DNA of 10,000 bases from contig JAIWOH010000116.1 in the NCBI GenBank assembly GCA_020216985.1, positions 1 through 10,000 on the forward strand. The letters are read 5' to 3'. Each line of letters opens with the position of its first letter. Position 1 is the stretch's first letter. The DNA is from Nitrospira sp. GTDB taxonomy: Bacteria > Nitrospirota > Nitrospiria > Nitrospirales > Nitrospiraceae. Shown piece after piece: positions 1-7,008 of this stretch. The notes beneath the pieces are model-generated. The model did not search any database, was not told the origin of the DNA, and saw only the letters and a program-made list of their open reading frames with translations. The position numbers and the translations under genes are program-made.

Positions 1-2
1 AG

Positions 3-89
3 GCCTTTCGCATCTATTGGTCATGGAACGGGCAGGGAAATTGGACCGAATGGGTCCGATGGGAGCGGTTGGGCAAGGCCATTCGATAA
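3..89 (+). CDS. 3' end of an unrecognised upstream gene (partial)
   Basis: A reading frame open from the left edge ends at a TAA at 87-89, 13 bases before the first start codon of the heptose kinase gene. The 28 visible residues are rich in Trp and Arg (five Trp, ending in GKAIR) and I do not recognise the family. The tail is followed at once by a strong purine-rich ribosome-binding site, as expected for two adjacent genes of one operon. The other two frames are also open over this short stretch: one ends at a TGA at 104-106, and the other runs without a stop into the kinase gene. The choice of frame rests only on the fit of spacing and composition. Confidence 0.35.
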   Translation, partial: AFRIYWSWNGQGNWTEWVRWERLGKAIR

Positions 90-90
90 C

Positions 91-100
91 GAGGAGGAGG
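91..100 (+). promoter_or_regulatory. ribosome-binding site of the heptose kinase gene
   Basis: The run GAGGAGGAGG is a repeated Shine-Dalgarno core. It lies 2 bases before ATG 103 and 5 bases before a second, adjacent in-frame ATG at 106. The second ATG has the more usual spacing from the last AGGAGG, so the protein may begin one residue later than annotated. Confidence 0.6.
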
Positions 101-102
101 CG

Positions 103-1113
103 ATGATGGAGGAGACGGGCGGCGACAAGGAGCCGACACCACGGATGCTTCGCCGGTACATCCAACGATTTCCTCAGGCCTCCGTTCTCGTCGTAGGGGA
201 CCTGATTCTCGACCATTACGTCATCGGCAAGGTCAGTCGTATCTCCCCCGAGGCGCCGGTTCCCGTTGTCCATGTGGAATCCGAGTCCGTTCGCCTGGGA
301 GGCGCCGCCAACGTGTTCAACAATATCTTGGCTTTGGGAGGAAAGGCCGACATCTGCGGCGTGATCGGGGCGGATGAAAGCGGGCGGCTCTTGCTGAAAG
401 AGCTCGGGGGGAAACGGTCCGGACGCGGGGGGGTGGTGATCGATCAAGACCGCCCTACCACCAGAAAAAGCCGAGTCATCGCCCATAACCAACAGGTCGT
501 CCGATACGATATCGAAGCGCGGCGTGAACTCAAGGTTCCGCTCCAACGGAGAATTCTGCGCTATGTCGAATCGCGCTTGCGGGAGCTGTCGTGTCTGGTG
601 GTGTCCGACTATGCGAAGGGTGTCGTCTCGGCTTCGCTGATGTCCGAGCTGACCAGGCTGGCCGCGTTGCGAAGGGTTCCCGTCATCGTCGATCCGAAGG
701 TCGAGCATTTCGGGTTTTATAAAGGCGTGACGGTCGTGACGCCGAATCACCTTGAGGCCGTTCAGGCGTCCGGATTGCACCGCGACGACGATCAGGCGAT
801 CAACGAAGCCGGCGCCGTGATTCGGCAACGACTCGGTTGTCAGTCCGTGTTGATCACGCGCGGCGAAAAGGGCATGAGTTTGTACGAAGGCGACGGCGCT
901 TCGTGGCATTTGCCGACCAAGGCCAAGCAGGTCTACGACGTCACCGGCGCCGGCGACACGGTCATCGGCACGTTGGCGTTGGCGTTGTCCGTCGGCGCGA
1001 GCGTCAGGCATGGGGCCATGTTGGCGAATCACGCGGCCGGCATCGTGGTGGGGATGGTGGGAACCGCGACGGTCTCGCCGGAGCAACTCATGGAGGCGGT
1101 GGAACATGGGTAA
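103..1113 (+). CDS. rfaE1: D-glycero-beta-D-manno-heptose-7-phosphate kinase (stand-alone RfaE domain I)
   Basis: This PfkB-family sugar kinase phosphorylates C1 of D-glycero-D-manno-heptose 7-phosphate, a cytoplasmic step toward ADP-heptose for the LPS inner core. The 336 residues cover the whole ribokinase fold. The N-terminal motif VLVVGDLILDHY is followed by the substrate region ISPEAPVPVV, which is characteristic of RfaE, and by the glycine motif LGGAANV. Near the C-terminus lies DVTGAGDT, whose Asp285 is the expected catalytic base. E. coli HldE is about 475 residues because a nucleotidyltransferase domain follows the kinase. Here the protein stops after the kinase and the next gene is kdsB, so the adenylyltransferase must be encoded elsewhere. 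The last 8 bases overlap the start of kdsB. The family call is firm; the exact sugar-phosphate specificity is inferred from the family motifs and the LPS context. Confidence 0.93.
   Translation: MMEETGGDKEPTPRMLRRYIQRFPQASVLVVGDLILDHYVIGKVSRISPEAPVPVVHVESESVRLGGAANVFNNILALGGKADICGVIGADESGRLLLKELGGKRSGRGGVVIDQDRPTTRKSRVIAHNQQVVRYDIEARRELKVPLQRRILRYVESRLRELSCLVVSDYAKGVVSASLMSELTRLAALRRVPVIVDPKVEHFGFYKGVTVVTPNHLEAVQASGLHRDDDQAINEAGAVIRQRLGCQSVLITRGEKGMSLYEGDGASWHLPTKAKQVYDVTGAGDTVIGTLALALSVGASVRHGAMLANHAAGIVVGMVGTATVSPEQLMEAVEHG
1092..1096 (+). promoter_or_regulatory. ribosome-binding site that fixes the kdsB start
   Basis: GGAGG lies inside the end of the kinase gene, 9 bases before ATG 1106. 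It supports that start over an in-frame ATG at 1010, which would add a 32-residue Trp/Arg-rich leader foreign to the family. Confidence 0.55.
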
Positions 1114-1894
1114 TGCGCGTCCCGTCACCGTCGTCATCCCCGCACGGTACGGCTCGTCACGATTTCCTGGCAAACCGCTGATCCTGCTCAACGGCAAGCC
1201 GATGATCCAACATGTGTATGAACAGGCGGCGGCTTGCGACCTTGTGTCCGACGTCATGGTGGCGACGGACGACGAACGGATCAAACAGGCGGTCGAGCGG
1301 TTCAACGGACGTGTGGTCATGACGAACGGGGACTACCGCACGGGCACCGATCGAGTCGCGGCGGTGGCGCGCATGTTTGCGGGCGACCTGTTCGTGAACC
1401 TGCAAGGCGATGAGATTCTCTTGAGTCCCAAACTGCTGAACGACCTGATCGATCCGTTCGTCCGAAGCAACGTCGAGATGGGCACCTTGAAGCGGGTGAT
1501 GGATACGACGGACGATCTGCACAACCCGGCCGTGGTCAAGGTGGTGACGGATTCGCGCGGTGACGCCCTCTATTTTTCTCGGGCGCCGATTCCCGTCGTG
1601 CGCGATGATGCGGACCGTCGAGTCGTCGGCGGGTTGCATTATGTTCATCTGGGGCTCTACATGTATAAACGGGAAACGCTGTTCAAGCTGGCGGCCCTAC
1701 CGACCGGTTCGTTGGAACACGCCGAGAAACTGGAGCAGTTGCGGGCTTTGGAACACGGGATTCGTATCAGAGTATGGGAAACCAAACACGCATCGTTGCG
1801 GGTCGATCGGCCGGACGACGTGTCCGTCGTCGCCGAGAGACTGCGCGAATTCGAGATCATCAGGCGGGAAATTCAATTGAGAAGTCCCGCGTGA
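1106..1894 (+). CDS. kdsB: 3-deoxy-manno-octulosonate cytidylyltransferase (CMP-KDO synthetase)
   Basis: KdsB couples KDO to CMP from CTP, giving the activated sugar used by the KDO transferase on lipid A. The 262 residues fit the family length (about 250). The N-terminal nucleotide-binding motif IPARYGSSRFPGKPL spans residues 11-25. YRTGTDRVA and NLQGDE follow, with Asp102 and Glu103 in the metal/nucleotide region. Further on are LYFSRAPIPV, HLGLYMYKRE and the C-terminal signature EKLEQLRALEHG. The start at 1106 is chosen because the conserved N-terminus begins 10 residues later and a GGAGG sits upstream. The first 8 bases overlap the kinase stop region, suggesting translational coupling. 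A 54-base gap leads to pyrG, the gene for the enzyme that makes its substrate CTP. Confidence 0.95.
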   Translation: MGNARPVTVVIPARYGSSRFPGKPLILLNGKPMIQHVYEQAAACDLVSDVMVATDDERIKQAVERFNGRVVMTNGDYRTGTDRVAAVARMFAGDLFVNLQGDEILLSPKLLNDLIDPFVRSNVEMGTLKRVMDTTDDLHNPAVVKVVTDSRGDALYFSRAPIPVVRDDADRRVVGGLHYVHLGLYMYKRETLFKLAALPTGSLEHAEKLEQLRALEHGIRIRVWETKHASLRVDRPDDVSVVAERLREFEIIRREIQLRSPA

Positions 1895-1935
1895 GGCGAT
1901 GCGAATGAAAGACGGGTGCCTGCAGCCGGAATGGC

Positions 1936-1943
1936 GAGGGAGG
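1936..1943 (+). promoter_or_regulatory. ribosome-binding site that fixes the pyrG start
   Basis: GAGGGAGG lies 5 bases before ATG 1949, the start that gives the canonical CTP synthase N-terminus [10 protein letters not shown]. In-frame ATGs at 1916 and 1931 are rejected because they lie upstream of, or just before, this site and would add non-conserved residues. Confidence 0.65.
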
Positions 1944-1948
1944 CAGCC

Positions 1949-3550
1949 ATGAGCAAATTTATTTTTGTGACGGGCGGGGTCGTATCCTCATTGGGGAAGG
2001 GATTGGCTTCGGCGTCCATCGGCAATCTGCTCGAAAGCCGCGGACTCAAGGTCACGTTTTTGAAGCTCGATCCGTACATCAACGTCGATCCGGGGACGAT
2101 GAATCCCTATCAGCACGGCGAAGTGTACGTGACGGACGACGGGGCCGAAACCGATCTGGATTTGGGGCACTATGAGCGATTTACCTCGCTGTCGCTCACG
2201 AAGGAGAACAATTACACGACCGGGCGGATCTATCACTCGGTCATTATGAAAGAACGGCGCGGAGATTATCTCGGCGGCACGGTGCAAGTGGTACCGCACG
2301 TGACCGACGAGATCAAGCACACGATCACCCGCATCGCCCAAGACAAAGACGTCACCATCGTCGAGATCGGCGGCACCGTCGGTGACATCGAAAGCCTGCC
2401 GTTTCTCGAGGCTATTCGGCAGTTGCCCTATGACGTAGGTCGCGACAACGTGCTGTACGTCCACCTCACGTTGGTGCCTTACATCAGCGCCGCCGGTGAA
2501 CTCAAGACCAAGCCGACCCAGCACTCGGTCAATAAACTGCGCGAAATCGGTATCCAACCCAACATTCTGCTTTGCCGGACCGATCGGTACCTGCCGCCGG
2601 AGTTGAAGAGCAAGATCGCCCTGTTCTGCAACGTCGAAAAAGACGCCGTCATCACCGCCAAGGACGTCGAAACGATTTATGAAGTCCCCATCGTCTTTCG
2701 CAAGGAAGGACTGGACGAGTTGATCGTTCGCCTCCTCCATCTGGAAGCGGGTCAGCCGAACCTCCGCGAGTGGGACGCGATGGTTCAGAAGATCAAACGG
2801 CCCAAACACGAGGTCTCGATCGCGCTGGTGGGCAAGTACGTGGGACTGAAGGAATGTTACAAGAGCCTGGGAGAGGCGCTCGTTCACGGGGGGATCGATC
2901 ACGAGACGAAAGTCAACGTTGCTTGGATCGAGTCCGAAGACGTTGAGCGATCGGGAACGGAACGGCTGTTGCGCGAGGCCGACGGCATTCTCATTCCCGG
3001 AGGGTTCGGGACTCGCGGCATCGAGGGCAAGGTCGCGGCGATCACCTACGCGCGGGAGCGGAAGATCCCGTTTCTCGGTTTGTGCCTGGGCATGCAGTGC
3101 GCGGCGATCGAATTCGCCCGTAACGTGGCCGGGCTGGCCGGCGCCAACAGCGCCGAGTTCGACGAGCACACTCCGCATCCGGTCGTGCATTTGATGTCCG
3201 ACCAGCATGGAGTCAGCGACAAGGGCGGCACGATGCGCCTGGGCGCGTATCCGTGCAAACTCGGCGAGGGCACGCTCGCGCAGAAAATGTACGGAGTGGA
3301 AGAAGTGCGCGAGCGTCACCGCCACCGGTACGAATTCAACAATGCTTATCGCGAGCAATTGACGGCGAAGGGGCTCGTGCTGAGCGGCTTGTCTCCCGAC
3401 GGTCGGCTGGTCGAGATCATCGAATTGAAGGATCATCCCTGGTTCTTGGGAACCCAGTTCCATCCCGAATATAATTCTCGTCCCCATCGCCCCCACCCGC
3501 TGTTCAGCGGATTCGTGGGCGCGGCGTTGCAAAAAAAACTGGGGCGCTAG
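1949..3550 (+). CDS. pyrG: CTP synthase (glutamine-hydrolysing)
   Basis: PyrG converts UTP to CTP using ATP and the amide nitrogen of glutamine, in the cytoplasm. The 533 residues match the usual 530-550. The N-terminal synthetase domain opens with the phosphate-binding loop [10 protein letters not shown]. The strictly conserved [29 protein letters not shown] and [11 protein letters not shown] motifs follow. From about residue 290 the class I glutamine amidotransferase domain carries GGFGTRG, the nucleophile Cys379 in FLGLCLGMQ, and the His505/Glu507 pair in HPEYNSRP, so the triad is complete. The gene lies between two KDO genes: its product feeds CTP to KdsB and, through CDP-diacylglycerol, to PgsA further down the cluster. 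A run of eight A bases (3531-3538) sits just before the stop. Identification is certain. Confidence 0.98.
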   Translation: MSKFIFVTGGVVSSLGKGLASASIGNLLESRGLKVTFLKLDPYINVDPGTMNPYQHGEVYVTDDGAETDLDLGHYERFTSLSLTKENNYTTGRIYHSVIMKERRGDYLGGTVQVVPHVTDEIKHTITRIAQDKDVTIVEIGGTVGDIESLPFLEAIRQLPYDVGRDNVLYVHLTLVPYISAAGELKTKPTQHSVNKLREIGIQPNILLCRTDRYLPPELKSKIALFCNVEKDAVITAKDVETIYEVPIVFRKEGLDELIVRLLHLEAGQPNLREWDAMVQKIKRPKHEVSIALVGKYVGLKECYKSLGEALVHGGIDHETKVNVAWIESEDVERSGTERLLREADGILIPGGFGTRGIEGKVAAITYARERKIPFLGLCLGMQCAAIEFARNVAGLAGANSAEFDEHTPHPVVHLMSDQHGVSDKGGTMRLGAYPCKLGEGTLAQKMYGVEEVRERHRHRYEFNNAYREQLTAKGLVLSGLSPDGRLVEIIELKDHPWFLGTQFHPEYNSRPHRPHPLFSGFVGAALQKKLGR

Positions 3551-3641
3551 AGCGAAAGTCGGGGCCGAGGCCGCGACGCAGTCAAGAAACGGACGACGTT
3601 CCACCCCGTTCCACCGCGATCGAAGCCGGAGCAGAACCACC
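3551..3641 (+). other. pyrG-kdsA intergenic gap with a short tandem repeat
   Basis: This 91-base gap is the longest between + strand genes of the cluster. It contains CGTTCCACC twice (3597-3605 and 3607-3615, one base apart). A weak GGAG near 3628-3631 is the only ribosome-binding candidate for kdsA. I see no convincing promoter or terminator hairpin with a T-run. Confidence 0.35.
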
Positions 3642-4469
3642 ATGGCGCACCTCGTTGAGATCGGTTCCATCACGGTCGGGCCCGGGCGGCCGCCGTTCTT
3701 GATCGCCGGTCCCTGTGTGATCGAAAGCGAACAGTTGGCGATGGAGACGGCGGGACGGGTGGCGGAGATCGCCCGATCACTGGGGATGCCCTATGTGTTC
3801 AAATCGTCGTTTGACAAGGCCAATCGCACGTCGATTTCGTCGTTCCGCGGACCTGGATTGGAAAAGGGGCTGGCTGTTTTGGCGCGAGTGAAGGCGGAGA
3901 TCGGCGTTCCTGTCTTGACGGACGTGCACACCGAGCAACAGGCGACGGAGGCGGGGACGATCGTGGACGTGCTCCAAATTCCGGCGTTCCTGTGTCGGCA
4001 AACCGATCTGTTGATCGCGGCGGCGAACACCGGCAAGACGGTCAACGTGAAGAAGGGGCAGTTTCTTTCCCCCGCCGAGATGGAAAACGTGGTAAAAAAA
4101 GTCGAAGAATGCGGCAGCCGCCGTTTGTTGCTGACCGAACGGGGGTCGTCGTTCGGGTACAACAACCTGGTGGTGGACATGCGGTCCTTTCCCATCATGC
4201 GGCGGTTCGGATATCCCGTCGTGTTCGACGCGACCCATAGTGTACAGTTGCCCGGCGGGGGCGGTACCAAATCGAGCGGCCAGCGGGAGTTCGTGGAGCC
4301 GCTCGCCTGCGCGGCGGCGGGGGCCGGCGTCGATGGGTTTTTTATGGAAGTGCATCCCGATCCGGACCGCGCCTTGTCGGATGGACCGAACATGGTGCCG
4401 TTGCATCAACTGAAAACGCTGTTGGAGCGGGTCCTGCGGGTATGGAACGCGGCAAATCGAGAAAACTAG
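3642..4469 (+). CDS. kdsA: 3-deoxy-D-manno-octulosonate 8-phosphate synthase, predicted metal-dependent type
   Basis: KdsA condenses phosphoenolpyruvate with arabinose 5-phosphate to KDO 8-phosphate, the first committed KDO step. The 275-residue protein is a single TIM barrel. It carries GPCVIESE at residues 23-30, [22 protein letters not shown], the PEP/phosphate region [12 protein letters not shown] NVKKGQF, and [16 protein letters not shown]. The family exists in metal-free forms, with Asn in the GGMNVLES motif as in E. coli, and metal-dependent forms with Cys there. Here the residue is Cys25. His199 (DATH), Glu236 (FMEVHPDP) and Asp247 (SDGPN) complete the metal-ligand set, spaced as in the Aquifex aeolicus enzyme (Cys11, His185, Glu222, Asp233). 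An 11-base gap to the chosen kdsD start, the enzyme supplying arabinose 5-phosphate, points to co-expression. Confidence 0.96.
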   Translation: MAHLVEIGSITVGPGRPPFLIAGPCVIESEQLAMETAGRVAEIARSLGMPYVFKSSFDKANRTSISSFRGPGLEKGLAVLARVKAEIGVPVLTDVHTEQQATEAGTIVDVLQIPAFLCRQTDLLIAAANTGKTVNVKKGQFLSPAEMENVVKKVEECGSRRLLLTERGSSFGYNNLVVDMRSFPIMRRFGYPVVFDATHSVQLPGGGGTKSSGQREFVEPLACAAAGAGVDGFFMEVHPDPDRALSDGPNMVPLHQLKTLLERVLRVWNAANREN

Positions 4470-4472
4470 GGG
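4468..4472 (+). promoter_or_regulatory. ribosome-binding site favouring the downstream kdsD start
   Basis: AGGGG overlaps the kdsA stop and lies 8 bases before ATG 4481. It supports this start over an in-frame ATG at 4442, which sits inside kdsA and lacks a well-spaced site of its own. Confidence 0.45.
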
Positions 4473-4480
4473 CATCCGCC

Positions 4481-5482
4481 ATGTCGGTCTCGTCGTCGGT
4501 GTCGAGAGACAGCGGGCGTCCGGAGGGTCTTGAAGAGGGCAAGCGTGTGCTCGAGATCGAGGCCCGTGCGGTGCTTGCTCTCGTCGATCGGCTGGACGAA
4601 ACGTTCGTCCGGGCCGTTGATGTGCTCGAGCGGTGCGAGGGCAAGGTCGTGGTGTGTGGCATGGGCAAATCGGGCCTCATCGGTCAAAAGATCGCCGCGA
4701 CGCTCGCCAGCACCGGCACGCCCTCGTTCTTTGTCCATCCGGCCGAAGGGGTGCACGGGGATCTCGGCATGTTGGCGCGGAGGGACGCGCTGATCGCCAT
4801 TTCCAACAGCGGAGAGACGCAGGAATTGCTTCAAGTGCTGCCCTATGTCGAGCGGATGGGGATGCCGGTGATTGCATTGACGGGGCGGATGAATTCCACG
4901 CTGGCCAAACACGCCGATGTGGCGTTGGACGTATCGGTGGCGGAAGAAGCCTGTCCGTTGGGATTGGCCCCTACCGCCAGCACCACCGCCACCCTGGCCA
5001 TGGGTGATGCCCTTGCCGTCGCGCTGCTGCAGAGGCGGGGCTTCAAACGGGAGGATTTTGCGCTGTTTCATCCGGGCGGGACGCTCGGCCGTCGGTTGCT
5101 CGTCACGGTCAAGGATCTCATGCACGCCGGCTCGGCCGTCCCGAAGGTCAAAGAATCCACGGCGGGGATGGCCGCCATTTTGGAAATGACGGAGAAGAAG
5201 CTCGGCATGACCACCGTCGTGGATGAACATGACGAATTGGTCGGTGTCATCACCGACGGCGACGTGCGACGATTTCTCCAGCGGGGAGGAGACGTCGTCC
5301 ATGCGACGGCGAAAGACCTGAGCACGGGGAATCCCAAAACAATCGGGCCGGATGATTTGGCGGCGAAAGCGGTCGAAATCATGGAACGGTTTTCCATCAC
5401 CACGCTCGTCGTGACGGCAGGCGATCGCCGCATCCTGGGCGTGATCCATCTGCACGATCTACTCAAAAACGGAATCGTATGA
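4481..5482 (+). CDS. kdsD: D-arabinose 5-phosphate isomerase (SIS plus two CBS domains)
   Basis: The enzyme interconverts ribulose 5-phosphate and arabinose 5-phosphate, the sugar substrate of KdsA. From ATG 4481 it has 333 residues (E. coli KdsD has 328). The N-terminal SIS sugar-isomerase domain contains CGMGKSGLIG, HPAEGVHGDLGM, ISNSGETQE and PTASTTATLAMGDALA. Residues Lys63, His92, Glu115, Glu156 and His197 fall exactly four positions after the active-site set I recall for E. coli KdsD (Lys59, His88, Glu111, Glu152, His193). Two CBS domains follow, roughly residues 212-272 and 276-331. An alternative start at 4442 would add 13 residues and overlap kdsA. The stop codon overlaps the pgsA start (ATGA), and no kdsC phosphatase gene follows. 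The paralogue names kpsF and gutQ are possible, but the context favours KDO synthesis. Confidence 0.94.
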   Translation: MSVSSSVSRDSGRPEGLEEGKRVLEIEARAVLALVDRLDETFVRAVDVLERCEGKVVVCGMGKSGLIGQKIAATLASTGTPSFFVHPAEGVHGDLGMLARRDALIAISNSGETQELLQVLPYVERMGMPVIALTGRMNSTLAKHADVALDVSVAEEACPLGLAPTASTTATLAMGDALAVALLQRRGFKREDFALFHPGGTLGRRLLVTVKDLMHAGSAVPKVKESTAGMAAILEMTEKKLGMTTVVDEHDELVGVITDGDVRRFLQRGGDVVHATAKDLSTGNPKTIGPDDLAAKAVEIMERFSITTLVVTAGDRRILGVIHLHDLLKNGIV

Positions 5483-6075
5483 ACCGCGTCCTCGAAACGT
5501 GGAAAGAGATCGGGCAAGACTCCCTCAATCTGCCCAACGTGCTCACGTTGGGACGGATCCTGTTGATCCCGATCTTTGTGCTCGTCTTCATGGAACCGAC
5601 GCCGGACCGGTCGTTACTGGCCGCCGTCATCTTCACCGCCGCGGCCGTCACCGATTTGCTTGACGGATACATCGCCCGCCGCACCGGTCAGATTACGAAG
5701 CTGGGCAAGCTGCTCGACCCCATCGCCGACAAACTGCTGGTGTTGTCGGCGCTCATTCTGCTCGTCAACGTCGATCGAGTCGGCGCGCTCGTGGCGATCC
5801 TCATCATCGCTCGGGAATTGACCGTGACGGGCATCCGCGCTATGGCCGCCGGCGAACGGATGATCATCGCGGCGCAGACGATGGGCAAGTACAAGATGGC
5901 CCTTCAAGTGGTGGCGATCGTGCTGTTGATCTTGGACGGAACCTGGTTGGCCGAATTCGGCAACGTCTATCTCGTGGGGACCGCGACCCTTTACCTGTCG
6001 CTTGTGCTGGGCTATCTGTCCGGCTGGCAGTACGTGCGGAGTTTCTGGAAGCAAGTCGTGGCCAAGGGGTTCTGA
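5479..6075 (+). CDS. pgsA: CDP-diacylglycerol-glycerol-3-phosphate 3-phosphatidyltransferase
   Basis: PgsA transfers a phosphatidyl group from CDP-diacylglycerol to glycerol 3-phosphate, making phosphatidylglycerol phosphate in the inner membrane. The 198 residues include the full CDP-alcohol phosphotransferase signature D-x2-D-G-x2-A-R-x8-G-x3-D-x3-D at residues 59-84, with Asp59, Asp62, Asp80 and Asp84 as metal-binding and catalytic residues. The N-terminal NLPNVLTLGRILLIP is typical of bacterial PgsA. Several hydrophobic segments (about 24-37, 46-57, 86-96, 101-111, 132-145 and 156-176) fit an integral membrane protein. The start overlaps the kdsD stop as ATGA and no strong ribosome-binding site is visible, so translation is probably coupled. 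A related phosphatidyltransferase with another acceptor alcohol cannot be wholly excluded, but the length and N-terminus favour PgsA. Confidence 0.92.
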   Translation: MNRVLETWKEIGQDSLNLPNVLTLGRILLIPIFVLVFMEPTPDRSLLAAVIFTAAAVTDLLDGYIARRTGQITKLGKLLDPIADKLLVLSALILLVNVDRVGALVAILIIARELTVTGIRAMAAGERMIIAAQTMGKYKMALQVVAIVLLILDGTWLAEFGNVYLVGTATLYLSLVLGYLSGWQYVRSFWKQVVAKGF

Positions 6076-6099
6076 ACCGGCTTCGATCGACCGCCCGTC

Positions 6100-6999
6100 G
6101 TGAAAAACGACCCTTTTCTTCAGCAGGTCTTCTGTCTCTTGAGCCTTCCCTTCATGGTCTTTGGCTGCCAGAAGAATGGGGAGCCTCCTCCACAAGTCGA
6201 AGCCTATGAGTACCCCGGCCTCCGGACGGTTGGATGCGAGGCAGGAGTTCGGCCTGGTGTGGCCGGCGTGAGTGACGGCCATGTGTCGGTTTCAGGTCTC
6301 CGCTATCACGTACGCACTCCGTCCAATTACGACCCCATGGTCGCCCATCCGCTGCTGATGGTCTATGCCGCGGCCGGCCAGAGCGGTCAAGCGATGGAGC
6401 GGTTCACCGGACTCACGCCGACGGCGACGAAGGCTGGGGTGATCGTCGCCTATGTCGATCATCAGCCGCTCAACATTCCCACCATTGAAAAACTAGGGGC
6501 GTTGTCCGGCGAGATTGCCAAGACCTGGTGCGTGGATGAGCGGCGCGTGTACGCCACCGGTCACTCGGACGGAGGTACGGCGGCGTTGGCGCTGGCGGTG
6601 CTTGAGCAGACGAAGCATGTCCCGGCCGCCATCGCGCCGAGCGCGGCGGGATGGACCGGCAAGGATCTGGAGGCCTATCACTGTCCGGCGCCGCTGCCGG
6701 TCATGATTCTCCACGGAAAACACGATCGATTATTTCCCGGTTGGGGCCGCCAAACGGCGGCCTGGTGGGCCTCATGCAACCATTGCGACGCGACAAAGAC
6801 CATCGTGATCGAGGCCGGGTGTGTCGCGTATCAACATTGCGATGCGAACGGGCCGACGCTCTATTGCGAAGGATCGGGCGGCCATCGAGACTGGCCCGGT
6901 CAGAATCATCTGATGATCAAGTTTTTCACGCAGCCGGAGATGTTTCGCCAAGGGGCGAAATCTCCCGTGAATGGTGGCGGCGACTCGCCGGAAGAATAG
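6100..6999 (+). CDS. probable exported alpha/beta-hydrolase esterase (PHB depolymerase/LpqC-like), possible lipoprotein
   Basis: This is an alpha/beta-hydrolase of the polyhydroxybutyrate-depolymerase/feruloyl-esterase-like group; its natural substrate cannot be named. In the 299 residues the nucleophile elbow GHSDGG places Ser156. Asp209 in LHGKHDRLFPG and His262 in GSGGHRDWPG complete the triad. The N-terminus has a hydrophobic stretch from about residue 10 to 22 and Cys23 in a VFGC context, a somewhat non-canonical lipobox. The region Gln24-Gln32 beyond it is polar and Pro-rich, so a lipoprotein or secreted form is likely. Eight further Cys residues, mostly in the C-terminal half, suggest disulfides and a location outside the cytoplasm. 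The start is GTG at 6100, the first in frame after the pgsA stop, and lacks a clear ribosome-binding site; TTG 6139 or ATG 6154 would remove most of the signal. The gene sits 24 bases after pgsA and 9 before plsY. Confidence 0.8.
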   Translation: MKNDPFLQQVFCLLSLPFMVFGCQKNGEPPPQVEAYEYPGLRTVGCEAGVRPGVAGVSDGHVSVSGLRYHVRTPSNYDPMVAHPLLMVYAAAGQSGQAMERFTGLTPTATKAGVIVAYVDHQPLNIPTIEKLGALSGEIAKTWCVDERRVYATGHSDGGTAALALAVLEQTKHVPAAIAPSAAGWTGKDLEAYHCPAPLPVMILHGKHDRLFPGWGRQTAAWWASCNHCDATKTIVIEAGCVAYQHCDANGPTLYCEGSGGHRDWPGQNHLMIKFFTQPEMFRQGAKSPVNGGGDSPEE

Positions 7000-7008
7000 A
7001 CGTCACTC

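Noticed and set aside
1010..1105. N-terminal extension of kdsB from an ATG at 1010
   Set aside because: The added 32 residues are the kinase gene read in another frame; the conserved N-terminus and GGAGG support ATG 1106.
1988..3673. 561-codon open frame on the - strand opposite pyrG
   Set aside because: It lies fully antisense to an unmistakable CTP synthase, shows no recognisable motifs and has Arg/Gln/Asp-rich low-quality composition, as expected from a GC-biased codon pattern read backwards.
4466..5455. 329-codon open frame on the - strand opposite kdsD
   Set aside because: It is antisense to a protein with a complete active-site set, and its His/Arg/Gln-rich translation resembles no family I know.
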